In this document: piece by piece, positions 30,238 to 40,410 of the stretch | How the letters are laid out: each line of letters begins with the position of its first letter | Position numbering within the stretch: position 1 is the stretch's first letter | Source of the DNA: Pseudophaeobacter leonis | GTDB taxonomy: Bacteria; Pseudomonadota; Alphaproteobacteria; Rhodobacterales; Rhodobacteraceae | Length of the DNA: 64,000 nt | Reading direction: 5' to 3' | Assembly (NCBI RefSeq): GCF_002087335.1 | Contig: NZ_MWVJ01000105.1 | Coordinates: forward strand, 1 to 64,000 | The notes under the pieces: generated by a model | The model's input: the letters and a program-made list of their open reading frames with translations, nothing else | Database searches by the model: none | Told to the model about the DNA's origin: nothing | Made by a program: the position numbers and the translations under genes

Positions 30238-31006
30238 TCAAGACCCCATGCTGGATCCGCCACAGACGGTAAGCGCCTGTCCGGTCATGTATTTGCTTGC
30301 GTCTGATGCGAGAAAGACGGCGATACCGGCAAAGTCTTCGGGTTCACCTAAACGGCGCAGCGGGATTTCACTTTGGTATTTTTCGGCCACTTCGGGATTG
30401 TCCCATAGCTCCCGCGCGAATTCGGTTTTCACAAGGCCCGGACAAATCGCATTAAAACGGATGCCCTTTGGCCCGAACTCGGCCGCGAGGTTGCGTACCA
30501 ATCCGATCAACGCAAGCTTTTAGACGCCATAGGTGCCAAGCATGACCGAGGGCTTAAAGGCGCCGATTGACGAGGTGAACGCCATCGAGCCTGCCCCTTT
30601 TGCAATCATGTCAGGCGCCACCATTTGGGCAAGCCAGAGATTGGACAGGACATTGGCGTCCATTGTTTTGCGATAGGCCTCATCGTCGATTTTTGAGGTT
30701 TTCCCGTAGTAGGGATTGACCCCCGGCATTGCCGATCACAATGTCGATTGGCCCTGCGAGCGCATGGGTCTTGTCCACGAGCGCCTGCAGCTGATCCTTG
30801 TCACCGACATTGCAGGACACTGCATATGCGGTGCCTTTGCCGCGGGCATTGATGCCCGCCGCTGCTGTGTCCAGCGCCTCTTGCTTGCGTGCAGAGATCA
30901 CCACCGTGGCACCGTGATCGGCGAGGGCTGTTGCCATCGCCAATCCCATACCTTTGGACGCGCCTGTAAGCAGTGCGACCTTTCCCGTCAGATCAAACAG
31001 GCTCAT
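30238..31006 (-). pseudogene. Short-chain dehydrogenase/reductase, frameshift plus stop
   Basis: Classical SDR, about 255 residues. The start MSLFDLTGKVALLTGASKGMGLA at 31006 overlaps the acyl-CoA dehydrogenase stop by four bases. The frame slips near 30720 at GNAG(V)NPYYG. A TAA then falls inside the catalytic motif: GTYGV-stop-KLALIGLVRN, where the family has YxxxK and a Ser would be expected at the stop. TCA to TAA is one substitution. The end, [20 protein letters not shown], is normal. The two lesions are independent, so either the gene is dead or base quality is poor here. Confidence 0.85.
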
Positions 31007-32320
31007 CCCATGAACCCTCCTGAACCGCGGGCTTGGGTGTCGCCCTTGATGGCGTCCTGACGGGAATTGCTGTCTTGGTAGGTCTTTACCTCGTGACGGG
31101 CGATGACGTGGTGGTGCACCTCGTCTGGCCCATCCGCATAGCGCAACGTGCGCTGTTGCGCGTACATGCCGGACAGCGGCGACCACTGGCTGATGCCCGT
31201 TGCCCCATGCACCTGCATCGCCTGATCGATGATGTCACAGACCTGCTCTGGCACCTTGGCTTTGATCATGGACACCCAGATGCGGGCTTCTTTGTTGCCA
31301 AGGACATCCATCGCCTTGGCCGCTTTCAAAACCAGAAGACGCATCGATTTCAATTTCGATCTTGGCACGGGAAATCGTCTCCATGTTTTTGCCCAGGTCG
31401 ATGATCTTCTTTTTGAACGCGACCCGGTTCAGGCCGCGGTCAATCATCAGATCAAGCGCGCGTTCCGCCTGTCCAATCGAGCGCATGCAGTGATGAATGC
31501 GGCCGGGTCCAAGGCGCACCTGCGAGATTTCAAAGCCGCGGCCTTCTCCCCACAGAATGTTTTCTTCCGGCACGCGCACGTCCGTGAACCTGCTGTGCAT
31601 ATGGCCGTGTGGCGCATCGTCATGGCCAAAGACATGCATGGGGCCAAGGATTTCGACGCCCGGATGATCCATCGGCACCAGGATCTGGGATTGCTGCCGG
31701 AAGGCTTCGGCATCGGGCGAGGTTTTGACCATAACGATCATGATCTTGCAGCGCGGATCACCCGCGCCGGAAATGTAGTATTTCTCGCCGTTGATAACCC
31801 ATTCGCCGTTCTCCAGAACCGCCGAGGTCGAGATGTTGCGGGCGTCCGAGGATGCCATATCGGGTTCGGTCATGGCAAAAGCCGAGCGAATTTCCCCCGC
31901 CAGCAGCGGCTTGAGCCATTGCTCTTTTTGCTGCGCGGTGCCGATGCGCTCCAGCACTTCCATATTGCCCGTATCCGGTGCCGAGCAGTTTAGTGTTTCA
32001 GAGGCCAGTGGGTTTTTGCCAAGCTCTGCCGCGATATAGGCGTAATCGAGGTTGGACAGGCCTTCGCCGGTTTCAGCATTGGGCAGAAAGAAGTTCCAAA
32101 GACCGGCGTCACGGGCCTTTTGTTTGGCGGCTTCCATCAATTCCAATTGCCCCGGCGCATAGGACCAGCGATCTTTGCGTCCTTCGCCAAGGCGGTGATA
32201 TTCTTCGGTCATCGGATCCACGTTCTCGCGGATGTGTTTGATCACGGCGTCCAAAAGCGGCTTGGCCTTCTCGGACATTTCCAGATTGTTCAGACTGGTT
32301 GGAGCGGAGGTGTCGGACAT
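31003..32320 (-). pseudogene. Acyl-CoA dehydrogenase (ACAD11-like), frameshifted
   Basis: FAD-dependent acyl-CoA dehydrogenase, about 439 residues after correction. I chose the ATG at 32320 because AAAAGGAGA is well spaced; an ATG two codons upstream is also possible. FAD/substrate motifs are visible as FAMTEPDMASSDARN and WVINGEKYYISGAG. The C-terminal part has QVHGATGISQ and LRYADGPDEVHH, as in long acyl-CoA dehydrogenases of the ACAD11 type. The frame breaks near 31345. It would introduce the 2,3-double bond in an acyl-CoA formed by the ligase of the same operon. Confidence 0.9.
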
Positions 32321-32343
32321 TTGCATGTCTCCTTTTGGCAGAA

Positions 32344-33123
32344 TTACTCGTTCACCCACTTGGGCGCACGAGTCTCGACGAAAGCATTGACGCCTTCTTT
32401 TAAATCTTCGGTTTTGGCCAGATCGGCGATGACCTCGCGGGAATAGGCGATGCTGCCGGCCATGCCGTCCCGCAGGGCCATGTCGTTCAGCACCCGTTTG
32501 GTGGCTTTGACCGCCGAGGGGGACACCGTGCAAAGCTGCTCGGCCTTTTCCATCGCTTTTTCCATCAGCTGAGCATGCGGATGTATTTCGTTGATACAGC
32601 CCAAAGCCAGCGCCTCAGTGGCAGTGATGGTGCGACCGGTGAACATCACTGCCTGCGCCGCCAGCCGGCCAATGTAGCGCGACAGGCGCTGAACGCCCGA
32701 TGCGGCGGCAAAGAAGCCGACCTTGACCTCGGGCAGGGCAAATTTGGCGTTTTCCGAGGCCAGGATAATGTCACAGGACAGCGCCGTTTCAAATCCGCCG
32801 CCCATCGCAAACCCATTGACGGCAGCGATAATGGGCTTTTCCAGATCAAAGCGGGACGACAGCCCGGCAAAACCGGTTTCGGTCATTTTGGCCTTGCTGC
32901 CACCTGTTGCCGTGGCCTTTAGATCGTTGCCTGCCGTGAAGGCCTTGTCTCCGGCGCCCGTCAGCACAGCAACCCAAAGGTCTGGATCGGCGGCAAATTT
33001 ATCCCAGCAGTCAGCCATTTCGTTGTGCATATCGACATGCACGGCATTGTAGACTTCGGGTCGGTTCATGGTGACCACAAGGATATGCCCCTTGGTTTCG
33101 GTTTTGATGAAATCATAGCTCAT
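32344..33123 (-). CDS. Enoyl-CoA hydratase/isomerase
   Basis: 259-residue crotonase-fold protein. The CoA-binding and oxyanion-hole segments are AGNDLKAT and AAVNGFAMGGGFE near residues 65 and 100. The position of the first catalytic Glu (often E-x-A in this family) is less clear, and LPEVKVGFFAAASG supplies the second. It hydrates an enoyl-CoA to the (S)-3-hydroxyacyl-CoA. The start overlaps the stop of the upstream 3-hydroxyacyl-CoA dehydrogenase by four bases, so the two steps are made from one message. Intact. Confidence 0.9.
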   Translation of the reverse strand: MSYDFIKTETKGHILVVTMNRPEVYNAVHVDMHNEMADCWDKFAADPDLWVAVLTGAGDKAFTAGNDLKATATGGSKAKMTETGFAGLSSRFDLEKPIIAAVNGFAMGGGFETALSCDIILASENAKFALPEVKVGFFAAASGVQRLSRYIGRLAAQAVMFTGRTITATEALALGCINEIHPHAQLMEKAMEKAEQLCTVSPSAVKATKRVLNDMALRDGMAGSIAYSREVIADLAKTEDLKEGVNAFVETRAPKWVNE

Positions 33124-34413
33124 ACGATCAAACCTCCGGTGTCGATCTGGGTGAAGGCGCCACCCTCAGCCGCCAGTTTGCGCAGTGTCTGCGCAGGCGC
33201 AAAGGCGTCATCCTCGGTGCCAAGCTTTTCCATCCGGGCCAGAACCGCTTTGGCTCCAACCATGTCGCCGTAAAACATCGGTCCCCCCTTGTCGGCCGGC
33301 CAGCCATAGCCGTTTAGCCACACCACATCGATATCAGAGGGGCGCTGCGCCTTGTTCTCCTCCATGATTTTCACGGCTTCGTTGATCATGGGGTAAATGC
33401 AGGTTTCAACGATCTCGTCGGGGCCCATCGTTGCGGGCTTTGCACCGGTGATGTCGCGGATGATCCCGGCGGTGATCTCCGAGGGTACTGGGCGGCGTGC
33501 CTCGTCATAGTCGTAAAACCCTGCCTTGGTCTTTTGGCCGCGCCGGTCCAGCTCACACAATGCATCGCGGATTGGGTTGTCGGTTTTGGCGCCCTTTGAC
33601 CAGCCGATATCCAGCCCCGCAAGATCGCTCATCTGGAACGGGCCCATCTTAAAGCCAAACGCGTTCAGTGCGGCATCAACATCCCAGGGCATCACCCCCT
33701 GATAGACCAGTTTGTTGGCTTGAATTTGACGCGCAAACAGGATGCGGTTGCCGACAAAACCTGGGCACACACCAACAAGCGTTGCGATTTTGTTGATATC
33801 TTTCGCCAGCGCCATGCAGGTCGCAACCACATCATCCGCTGTATGTTTGGCGCGCACGATTTCCAGCAGTTTCATCACGTTCGCAGGCGAGAAGAAATGC
33901 AGCCCGATCACGTCTTGGGGCCGCTGCGTCATCGAGGCAATTTCGTTGATATCCAGTGCCGAGGTGTTCGTGGCCAGAATGGCTCCCGGTTTCATAACGC
34001 GATCCAGTTCGGTGAAGATCTGGCGCTTTAGGTCCATGTTTTCGAACACAGCCTCAATCACAAGGTCACACTCCGCAAGATCAGCAAGCGCGAGGCGGCC
34101 ATCAAACCGTGCCATGCGGGCCTCGACTTCGTCCTGTGGGAAACGACCCTTGTCTGACGAGCGCTGGTAGTTGCCACGCACAACGTTCAGGCCGCGATCC
34201 AGCGCCTCTTGTGTGGTCTCGACAATGCGCACCGAAATGCCTGCGGTGGCAAAATTCATCGCAATGCCACCGCCCATGGTGCCGGCACCAATGATGCCAA
34301 CGGTCTTGATCGGGCGTTTTTGGAGTGGTCTCGTCCAATCCGGGCACTTGCCAGGCAGCGGTGCCAGCCTCGGCGATATAGCTGCCGATTTCTGTTTCGG
34401 TTGGGGTATTCAT
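33120..34413 (-). pseudogene. 3-Hydroxyacyl-CoA dehydrogenase, frameshift near N-terminus
   Basis: NAD-dependent (S)-3-hydroxyacyl-CoA dehydrogenase of about 431 residues. The start [12 protein letters not shown] is at 34413. Near 34318, in GTTTTTGG, the frame shifts; the corrected reading is [20 protein letters not shown], the Rossmann motif. Further motifs are ATNTSALDINEIA, IGLHFFSPANVMKLLEIV with the catalytic His and Glu pair, and VGVCPGFVGNRI. A second C-terminal dimerisation domain with WLNGYGWPADKGGPM is present, like the dehydrogenase half of FadJ/PaaH-type proteins. It is two bases downstream of the ligase stop. Confidence 0.9.
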
Positions 34414-34415
34414 TT

Positions 34416-36116
34416 TTAGGCCTCTTTATTGTTCAGACAGGCTGTACGGATCGCACGGCGGTCTATTTTGTCGGTTGCACCGCGCAGCAATATGTCGTGC
34501 TGGGTCCACAGGTGGGTGGGCATTTTGTATGTCGCGAGATGCCCATCAAGAAAGGCGACCATGTCTTCCAGGCTAAGCTGGGCCCCGGCTTTGAGCTGCA
34601 CAGCCGCGCCCACCGCTTCTCCCAGCCGCTCGTCAGGCACAGAAAATGCCGCTGCTTCCAGAACGTCGGGATGGTGGTGTAGGGCGCCTTCAACATCCAG
34701 GCAGGCGATGTTTTCGCCGCCACGGATAATGATGTTCTTCTTACGGTCCAGGATGGTCACAAAGCCATCCGCGTCGAGCACACCCAGATCGCCAGTGCGC
34801 AGCCAGCCATCTTGCAGAACCTCATCCGTTGCCTCTGGTTTATTCAGATAACACCGCATGTTTGCGGCACTTTTGACAGTGATCTCGCCCAATGCGCCCA
34901 GGGGGACGTCATTGCCTGCGTCATCCAGCATGCGGAGCTCTTGCAGGGGGGGATGCAGTTTGCCGGCACTATCGGGGCGGGCCTTGTAGTCGTCGCCGAT
35001 CATGCCAATGCCCAGGGCGTTGGTTTCCGTCATGCCCCAGCCCGTTGCGACCCCGGCATTGGGAAAGGCTTCGGCCAGTTTTGCGACCTGTGCGCCGGGC
35101 CGTTTGGCGCCGCCGGCCCCAAGATAATCTATCGACGGAAGCGTCTCGCCCATCTTGAGAGCAGCAGTCATCAGTTCGGCGGATTGCGTCGGAACCCCCA
35201 AAAAACGCGTGATATTATTGTCCCGTATCAGGCGGACTGCCTCTTCCGGATCCCACTTGTACATCAGTGTGATCTTGGCCCCGGCCGGCAGGCTGAGCAA
35301 AAATAGCGGGTGGGTTGCCGTCACATGAAAAAGCGGTGTCACCACAAGCGCTGACGGGCGCAACGGCTCTGGGGCCTCGGGTTCCGGCGGGGTGATCAGC
35401 GGCGCGGTCACCGATTGCATCAACCAGCTGAACACTGCGTTGAGCGCGCCTCGATGGGTTTGCACCACGCCTTTTGGCTGGCCCGTCGTCCCCGACGAAT
35501 ACATGATGGCAAAATCATCATCGGTGTCGATATCAACCACCGGGGCGGTCTCGGCACGCGCATTGCGTTTGAGAGCGCTGAGGTCATGTGCGGTTTGCCC
35601 CTCTGCGTCGCGCACACCAATCAGGGTCAGATCCCGTGTGTCGCAAAGTGGCAGCAACCGTTCCATGCGCAGCCCGTCTGCAAAAATCACATGGGCTTCG
35701 CTGTCTTGTAAAGCATAGTCCAGCTCTTCGCTTGTCCACCACGCGTTTACAAAAACCACGACCCCTCCGATCGAGGAAATCGCCAGAACGAGCATCAAGA
35801 GTTCGGGATAATTCCGCATGGCAATGGCGACCCGGTCACCTTGACCCAACCCCAGCTCATCCCGCATTGCATGCGCCAACTGGTTCACCGATTTGGTGAA
35901 TTCGGCGTAGGTATAGCTTTCGCTCTCATAGGCCAGATACTCAAGCGCGCCATCGCCGTGCTGTGCCCAACCGGCCGCCAGTAGCCCGGGAACCGAGCCA
36001 GGGATGGCCTTGAATGCCTTTACGGTCACACCACGCACATCGACGTCATGCACTGCAAACGTTGGGATGGTGGTCATCACATGCTGTACGGCTTCTTCAG
36101 GTGTCATCGCTGTCAT
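34416..36116 (-). CDS. Acyl-CoA ligase (AMP-forming)
   Basis: ANL-superfamily ligase that would activate a carboxylic acid to its CoA thioester. ATP motif [13 protein letters not shown] is near residue 215, [11 protein letters not shown] near 370, WLRTGDLG near 445 and [13 protein letters not shown] near 465; the C-terminal lysine lies in TDKIDRRAI. The start is uncertain. ATG 36116 is the first in frame, but the strong GGGAGGGG at 36141-36149 is placed for an ATG at 36139 that is in another frame, so a base may be missing in the first 20 bp. Leads a leftward operon for beta-oxidation. Substrate unknown; a short or cyclic carboxylate is as likely as a fatty acid. Confidence 0.88.
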   Translation of the reverse strand: MTAMTPEEAVQHVMTTIPTFAVHDVDVRGVTVKAFKAIPGSVPGLLAAGWAQHGDGALEYLAYESESYTYAEFTKSVNQLAHAMRDELGLGQGDRVAIAMRNYPELLMLVLAISSIGGVVVFVNAWWTSEELDYALQDSEAHVIFADGLRMERLLPLCDTRDLTLIGVRDAEGQTAHDLSALKRNARAETAPVVDIDTDDDFAIMYSSGTTGQPKGVVQTHRGALNAVFSWLMQSVTAPLITPPEPEAPEPLRPSALVVTPLFHVTATHPLFLLSLPAGAKITLMYKWDPEEAVRLIRDNNITRFLGVPTQSAELMTAALKMGETLPSIDYLGAGGAKRPGAQVAKLAEAFPNAGVATGWGMTETNALGIGMIGDDYKARPDSAGKLHPPLQELRMLDDAGNDVPLGALGEITVKSAANMRCYLNKPEATDEVLQDGWLRTGDLGVLDADGFVTILDRKKNIIIRGGENIACLDVEGALHHHPDVLEAAAFSVPDERLGEAVGAAVQLKAGAQLSLEDMVAFLDGHLATYKMPTHLWTQHDILLRGATDKIDRRAIRTACLNNKEA

Positions 36117-36231
36117 TGCAGCTCTGGAAATAGATACATGTTCCCCTCCCAAGGAAAATGCCGACTGCGCCTTCTCAGAGTGTAGCCGACGTTCTCGTTG
36201 CCAGACTAGGGAGTCGATTGCTATCTTCCAA

Positions 36232-36258
36232 TACCGCAGAACGGAACGTCATTCCGCA
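36232..36258. promoter_or_regulatory. Operator candidate 2: TACCGCA-G-AACGGAA plus TTCCGCA
   Basis: A weaker 7-1-7 palindrome followed at the same spacing as at 20359 by a third half-site, TTCCGCA; the linker CGTCA/CGTAA is also shared. It lies about 115 bp upstream of the acyl-CoA ligase start, a normal operator position. Confidence 0.5.
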
Positions 36259-36525
36259 TATTTCGCGGATGCGGGGCCAAAGTCACAGTGGTTGAGCCGC
36301 GAATCTTGCTGGGGTCGGCCAGCTCACAATGCCCTCCTGGCAAAATGTTGACTCGACGTTGGGGCGGCCGCTCGGTGTAGGCCTGCCTGACAATAGACCT
36401 CGCCTTAGACGGTTTGTCCCAACAGGTGGAAGGTCATGGGGCCGCATGTGTTGGGATTCCTCATGGCCCAATCCTCTGAGCCCGAGAAGATGCGTAAGAC
36501 TAATTATTGTCTTCCATCAGTTGGC
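36259..36525. other. Intergenic stretch between ligase and ligA, no gene
   Basis: Separates the upstream end of the beta-oxidation operon from the 3' end of the dioxygenase operon, both leftward. A minus-strand frame at 36283-36471 has no recognisable domain. I saw no strong terminator for the ligAB unit. Confidence 0.4.
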
Positions 36526-36891
36526 TCATGTCGCGACAGATGGGTAGTCCTTGCCAACCCAGTGCTGCAATTTGGCTGCAAACTCCTTTTGGAACGCCAG
36601 GGGGCCGCTTTTCTCCATGTAAGGCTCATCATAGATGCCGATGAAAAGTGTCAGGTTCAGGAAGAAATGCGCGCCCATCTCAAAAAGCGCGACGTAGTCG
36701 TGATTGATCAGCGCGTTGCGCTCTTGTGGAGTGAAGCCGTTTACGGTCGACATTTCTGCATCGCTCAGGCGTGGCCCGATGGATTGTTCCCATATGGCGA
36801 CGAAAGTGTGCGGATCTTCAGTGTAGCGCTTGAGGTATTCGGGGTCGCGATCCACTGTGAACAGGAATTTATTGACGTAATACTTGCTCAT
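36526..36891 (-). CDS. ligA: LigA-type small subunit of extradiol dioxygenase
   Basis: 121 residues, all helical by appearance, resembling the alpha subunit of protocatechuate 4,5-dioxygenase and the C-terminal domain of gallate dioxygenase. The conserved stretch ERNALINHDYVALFEMGAHF lies near residues 57-76; this subunit forms the lid of the active site. Its start overlaps the ligB stop by four bases, the usual partner arrangement. It differs enough from classical LigA that the ring substrate could be something other than protocatechuate. Last gene of a leftward operon with IclR regulator and amidohydrolase. Confidence 0.8.
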   Translation of the reverse strand: MSKYYVNKFLFTVDRDPEYLKRYTEDPHTFVAIWEQSIGPRLSDAEMSTVNGFTPQERNALINHDYVALFEMGAHFFLNLTLFIGIYDEPYMEKSGPLAFQKEFAAKLQHWVGKDYPSVAT

Positions 36892-37748
36892 GCTGCGGTC
36901 TCCTTTGGATACCAGGTAAAGTAGGCTTCCATGGTGTGAAACAAATCAAGGTTGTCTACGTAATCCGCGCCTTCGGGGCCGGCCACACCCAACATCAGGA
37001 TGAAGTTGAGGAAGCCGTGGGTGGCGTTGCCGCTTTTGGCCATGCTTTCATGATCGACATTGGCAAGGATCGCATCGATATCACCGTTGCGCAGCCACTC
37101 GATCGCCTGACGGTCAAACTCAGGGTCCGGCCCGGTTTCCATGAATTGACGCGGCCCGCCCAATTCTAACGACAGGTGGCCTGTGCCGATGGCTGCAACA
37201 CGCTTGTCCGACGGGTAGGCGTCAATCGCTTTGCGGATTGCGCGGCCCAGATTGTAGAACCGCTTTGGCGAGGGCAGGGGCGGCGCAAATATGTTTGTAT
37301 AGATTGGCACGACGGGCAAATCATTGTCCGGGCGCACGGTGATGATGGGGCAGATGATCGAATGGTCGATCTTCAACTCGTTGGAAAAGGCAAAATCAAA
37401 GTCCTGGTCCATCAGGTTCTGGTGCATAAAGCCAGACATGTCTTCGTCGCCTTCCAGCACGTATTTCGGAATGCCGAATTCTCGTTCTTCATTGTAGAAT
37501 GTCGCGTCATAGCGCGGCGCCTTGCCGATCAGGAACTGGGGGCAGTTGTCCAAAAATATCTGGTGAAAGTGATCGGAGCCGATCATCACCAGAATATCCG
37601 GTTTGGTGCGCGCCAGTGTTTCACGATAGGCTTCAATCTTGCGTTTCCACTCTGCCGCCTGCGGCATTTGCTGTTCCGGCGGCATCGTCGTCGCTTTGAG
37701 GTAAAACGGGTGGTGGGTCGAGGCCAAGGTAGCAACTAGCTGAGCCAA
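36888..37748 (-). CDS. ligB: LigB-type catalytic subunit of class III extradiol dioxygenase
   Basis: 286 residues. Class III ring-cleavage dioxygenases use Fe(II) held by two His and one Glu. His12/His13 in ASTHHPFY and His60/His62 in GSDHFHQ are the two His ligand regions, and the catalytic His is in AIGTGHLSLELGG near residue 200. The late motif reads SGNATHGFLNFI, where many relatives have a Glu after the His, so the third ligand is not obvious. In LigAB the enzyme opens protocatechuate between C4 and C5. A QuiC-type dehydratase 22 kb away could supply protocatechuate. It follows a Tat-exported amidohydrolase in the same operon. Confidence 0.82.
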   Translation of the reverse strand: MAQLVATLASTHHPFYLKATTMPPEQQMPQAAEWKRKIEAYRETLARTKPDILVMIGSDHFHQIFLDNCPQFLIGKAPRYDATFYNEEREFGIPKYVLEGDEDMSGFMHQNLMDQDFDFAFSNELKIDHSIICPIITVRPDNDLPVVPIYTNIFAPPLPSPKRFYNLGRAIRKAIDAYPSDKRVAAIGTGHLSLELGGPRQFMETGPDPEFDRQAIEWLRNGDIDAILANVDHESMAKSGNATHGFLNFILMLGVAGPEGADYVDNLDLFHTMEAYFTWYPKETAA

Positions 37749-37834
37749 ATTCTCACTCCTTCATCAATGGGCTGCCCCAGGCGGGGCCTGTTCATAAGGC
37801 GCCCCCGCAGCACGCGGCCGGGGGCAGTTGTGCT

Positions 37835-39346
37835 TCAGGCGAAAAGGTCGCGCTCAACACCCGCGGCTTCAAACAGATAGTCCCGGCTTGTTTCCAGCTC
37901 CCCCCGCAGGCGTTCGATGTCAAAGCCCAGCATCTGGCCTTGCCATTTCTTCACCTGGCCGGCGACCATGACTGTATCGACATTGCTGCGCTCCATCAGG
38001 GTCACAACGGCACCGGGGACATTGTTCAGCGGCGCCACGTTGAGGGCTTCGGCGTCCAGCAGAAGGATGTCCGCCTCTTTGCCCGGCGTCAGAGACCCGA
38101 TCTTGTGATCCAGTTTCAGACCTTCAGCACCGCCCATCGTGGCGTGGCGGATGGCCTGCATGCAGTGCATGAGGTCGGGATAGTCCTGACCCGACAGCGC
38201 CTTTTCGTTGGCGAACATGCGTTGCAGCGTGATCAAACTGCGCATCTGGGTGAAGAAATCCGCCGTCATGGTGCATTCGACGTCTGTCGACAAAGAGGTA
38301 GACAGACCCATGTCGATGGCTTTTTGGATGGGGGGCGTGCCGTGACGCATGTGCATCTCGATGGGGACCGAAAGCGAGATATGCGCCCCGGCGTCCTGGG
38401 CGTATTTCCAGCCATCCTCAGACATGCCTGTCATGTGGATGAAAATATTGTCGTCGCCGAACATGCCTGCAGCGCCCAGTTCGTCAAAGGTTGGCTGCAT
38501 ACCAAAGGTGCCAACCACGTGCAGCGCAATTGGCAAGTCCAGTTCGCGACCGACCTTCCATGCGGCTTCATAGCCGGGCAGATAAATTTCGCCGCCCATG
38601 ACCATGGTGGTCAGCTGGTCATCAGACGAGAAATACTGCTGTTTGATGCGCGCGGCATCTGCCGGGTATTTAGCGCGCTCGCCCCAGCCTTCGAAGTAGC
38701 CAAATACGCCACGACGGCCCGCATCACGAAGACCTTCAATGGCGGCGTCTGAATGTTTCGGGGAGTGGTGGATCTGGCTGACGTCCATTACAGTTGTCAC
38801 ACCGGCATCCAGCTGGGCGATACCGCCGAACAGCTCGTTAATATAGACGTCCTCGGGGCGGTAGTGCATCGAGAAGCCCTGCAAGATGGTCTCATAGTAG
38901 TTGGAGGCAGTTGCCGGGCGGCCATCATTCACCAGAATGCCGTTGGACAGTTGGCTGCGCAGGGCGGTTTCAAACTGGTGGTGATGTGTGTCGACAAATC
39001 CGGGCATGACGATCTTGCCTTTGGCATCAATCACCGCCGCGTCGGGCGCGTCAATGTTGGCGCCGACGGCGACGATGGTCTTGCCATCAATCAGCACGTC
39101 GCCAGTGGCAAAGTTGCCGACCGCATCGTCCATCGACATAACTGAGCCGCCTTTGATCAGCACGCGCCGACCGGGTGCGCCGACACCGTCAGGCAGTGTG
39201 GCGGCGGCCGCTTGTTGCGCCTGCGCTGTGCCTGCAATTGAAATGCCGGCTGTGCCAGCAACACCGGCCGCAGCACTTGCCTTAAGAAAGTCGCGCCGCG
39301 TGGGGCAGGGCAACTGGGGTTTGTTCGGATCGCACAGTCTACACAT
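37835..39346 (-). CDS. Tat-exported amidohydrolase (TrzA/AtzA-like)
   Basis: 503 residues from ATG 39346, preceded by GAGGGGAAACC. A Tat signal with TRRDFLKASAAAG is placed unusually after a short Cys-containing leader (MCRLCDP), and the cleavage region is GTAQAQQ. The amidohydrolase metal ligands are visible as the H-x-H in VDTHHHQF, His in ALHVVG, His in IFIHMTG and Asp in STDVEC. Family members hydrolyse or deaminate ring or amide substrates. Located between its IclR regulator and the ligBA genes, it may release the acid that is then taken in and ring-cleaved. Export means it acts in the periplasm, before the TRAP importer encoded divergently. Intact. Confidence 0.85.
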   Translation of the reverse strand: MCRLCDPNKPQLPCPTRRDFLKASAAAGVAGTAGISIAGTAQAQQAAAATLPDGVGAPGRRVLIKGGSVMSMDDAVGNFATGDVLIDGKTIVAVGANIDAPDAAVIDAKGKIVMPGFVDTHHHQFETALRSQLSNGILVNDGRPATASNYYETILQGFSMHYRPEDVYINELFGGIAQLDAGVTTVMDVSQIHHSPKHSDAAIEGLRDAGRRGVFGYFEGWGERAKYPADAARIKQQYFSSDDQLTTMVMGGEIYLPGYEAAWKVGRELDLPIALHVVGTFGMQPTFDELGAAGMFGDDNIFIHMTGMSEDGWKYAQDAGAHISLSVPIEMHMRHGTPPIQKAIDMGLSTSLSTDVECTMTADFFTQMRSLITLQRMFANEKALSGQDYPDLMHCMQAIRHATMGGAEGLKLDHKIGSLTPGKEADILLLDAEALNVAPLNNVPGAVVTLMERSNVDTVMVAGQVKKWQGQMLGFDIERLRGELETSRDYLFEAAGVERDLFA

Positions 39347-39374
39347 CTTGGTTTCCCCTCCTGAAGTACCTTTT

Positions 39375-40247
39375 CTATTGCCCGATAACTGACGCCAGCG
39401 CGGGATAGCGCGTGAGGGTCTGAGCAATGCTGGATGCAACGGTTCGCAGTTGCGAAAGCCGTTCGTTGATCAAATAGTCGGCATCAATCATGCCGCTGTA
39501 GCCTGATGTATTCAGGGCTGCGATTGTCCGGCCATCCACAGCGCGGATTGGGACAGCCAGGGCGGTGATGCCATAATCAAGCTGATCTACGGTTGTTGAA
39601 TAATGCGCTGCGCGGACCGCCTCTATTTCTGCACGCAATGCCACGGGATCGGTGATTGTCTTTGAAGTGAGCGGCTCAATCACGAGATCGTCAAAATAGG
39701 CGTCAAGTTCGGCGGCTGGAAGACCGGCAAGCAAGACGCGGGCAAGCGAGGTAGCATAGGCCGGATAGCGGGCCCCAACAACCGCAGCTGCACGGCGCGC
39801 ACGTTGCACAGAGCTATGGGCAATGTAGATCACATCCTTGCCATCAAGGGTGCCAACAGATGAGGCGTCACCAAATTTTGCCACCAAATCGCGCAGGAAC
39901 GGCTGCAGCACCTCATCGATTCGGGCCGAGTAGTAGAACGCAGACCCCAGGGTCATGATTTTGGGGCGCAGGTGAAAGCTTTTGTTGTTCTGCCCGACAT
40001 AGCCCAGTGTCTTGAGCGTTATCAGGCTGCGTCGGGCCGCCGCCGGGCTGAGCCCAACCTTGCGCGCGACTTCGCTCAGGGTCATTTCGGGACTGGAGAC
40101 ATCAAAACTTTCGATAATTGCGAGACCTTTGGCCAGCGCCTCGACAAATTCGGCTGGTTTTTCAAGCGCGCTTTTGCTGTTCTTTACCGTCGCTTTAGAC
40201 GCTGCTTCGCCGTGATCTTTGCAGCGTTCTTTTTCGGGCTCATGCAT
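39375..40247 (-). CDS. IclR-family regulator (PcaR/PobR-like)
   Basis: 290 residues, with a basic, low-complexity N-terminus of about 30 residues. The winged helix-turn-helix is MTLSEVARKVGLSPAAARRSL, and the effector domain includes YPAYATSLARVLLAGLP and LDYGITALAVPIR. The branch resembles PcaU/PcaR/PobR, which respond to protocatechuate pathway compounds. First gene of the leftward operon with amidohydrolase and ligBA, and divergent from the CoA-transferase/TRAP operon, so it is well placed to control both. The 160-bp gap contains TTCGC (40350-40354) and GCGAA (40392-40396), possible half-sites. Confidence 0.9.
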   Translation of the reverse strand: MHEPEKERCKDHGEAASKATVKNSKSALEKPAEFVEALAKGLAIIESFDVSSPEMTLSEVARKVGLSPAAARRSLITLKTLGYVGQNNKSFHLRPKIMTLGSAFYYSARIDEVLQPFLRDLVAKFGDASSVGTLDGKDVIYIAHSSVQRARRAAAVVGARYPAYATSLARVLLAGLPAAELDAYFDDLVIEPLTSKTITDPVALRAEIEAVRAAHYSTTVDQLDYGITALAVPIRAVDGRTIAALNTSGYSGMIDADYLINERLSQLRTVASSIAQTLTRYPALASVIGQ

Positions 40248-40410
40248 GCTGCACCCTGTTCAAATTCCGTGTCATCTGCGGCTCCCTTTTCCATCTCCAC
40301 TGATCTGCCGTGACAATGGCAAAAAACACCGAGCTTGACGAAACCATAATTCGCTGCAATTCTTTCGGCAAGAGAAATTATTTTCGGTATGCGAAAAAAG
40401 AGGAAGCGAA

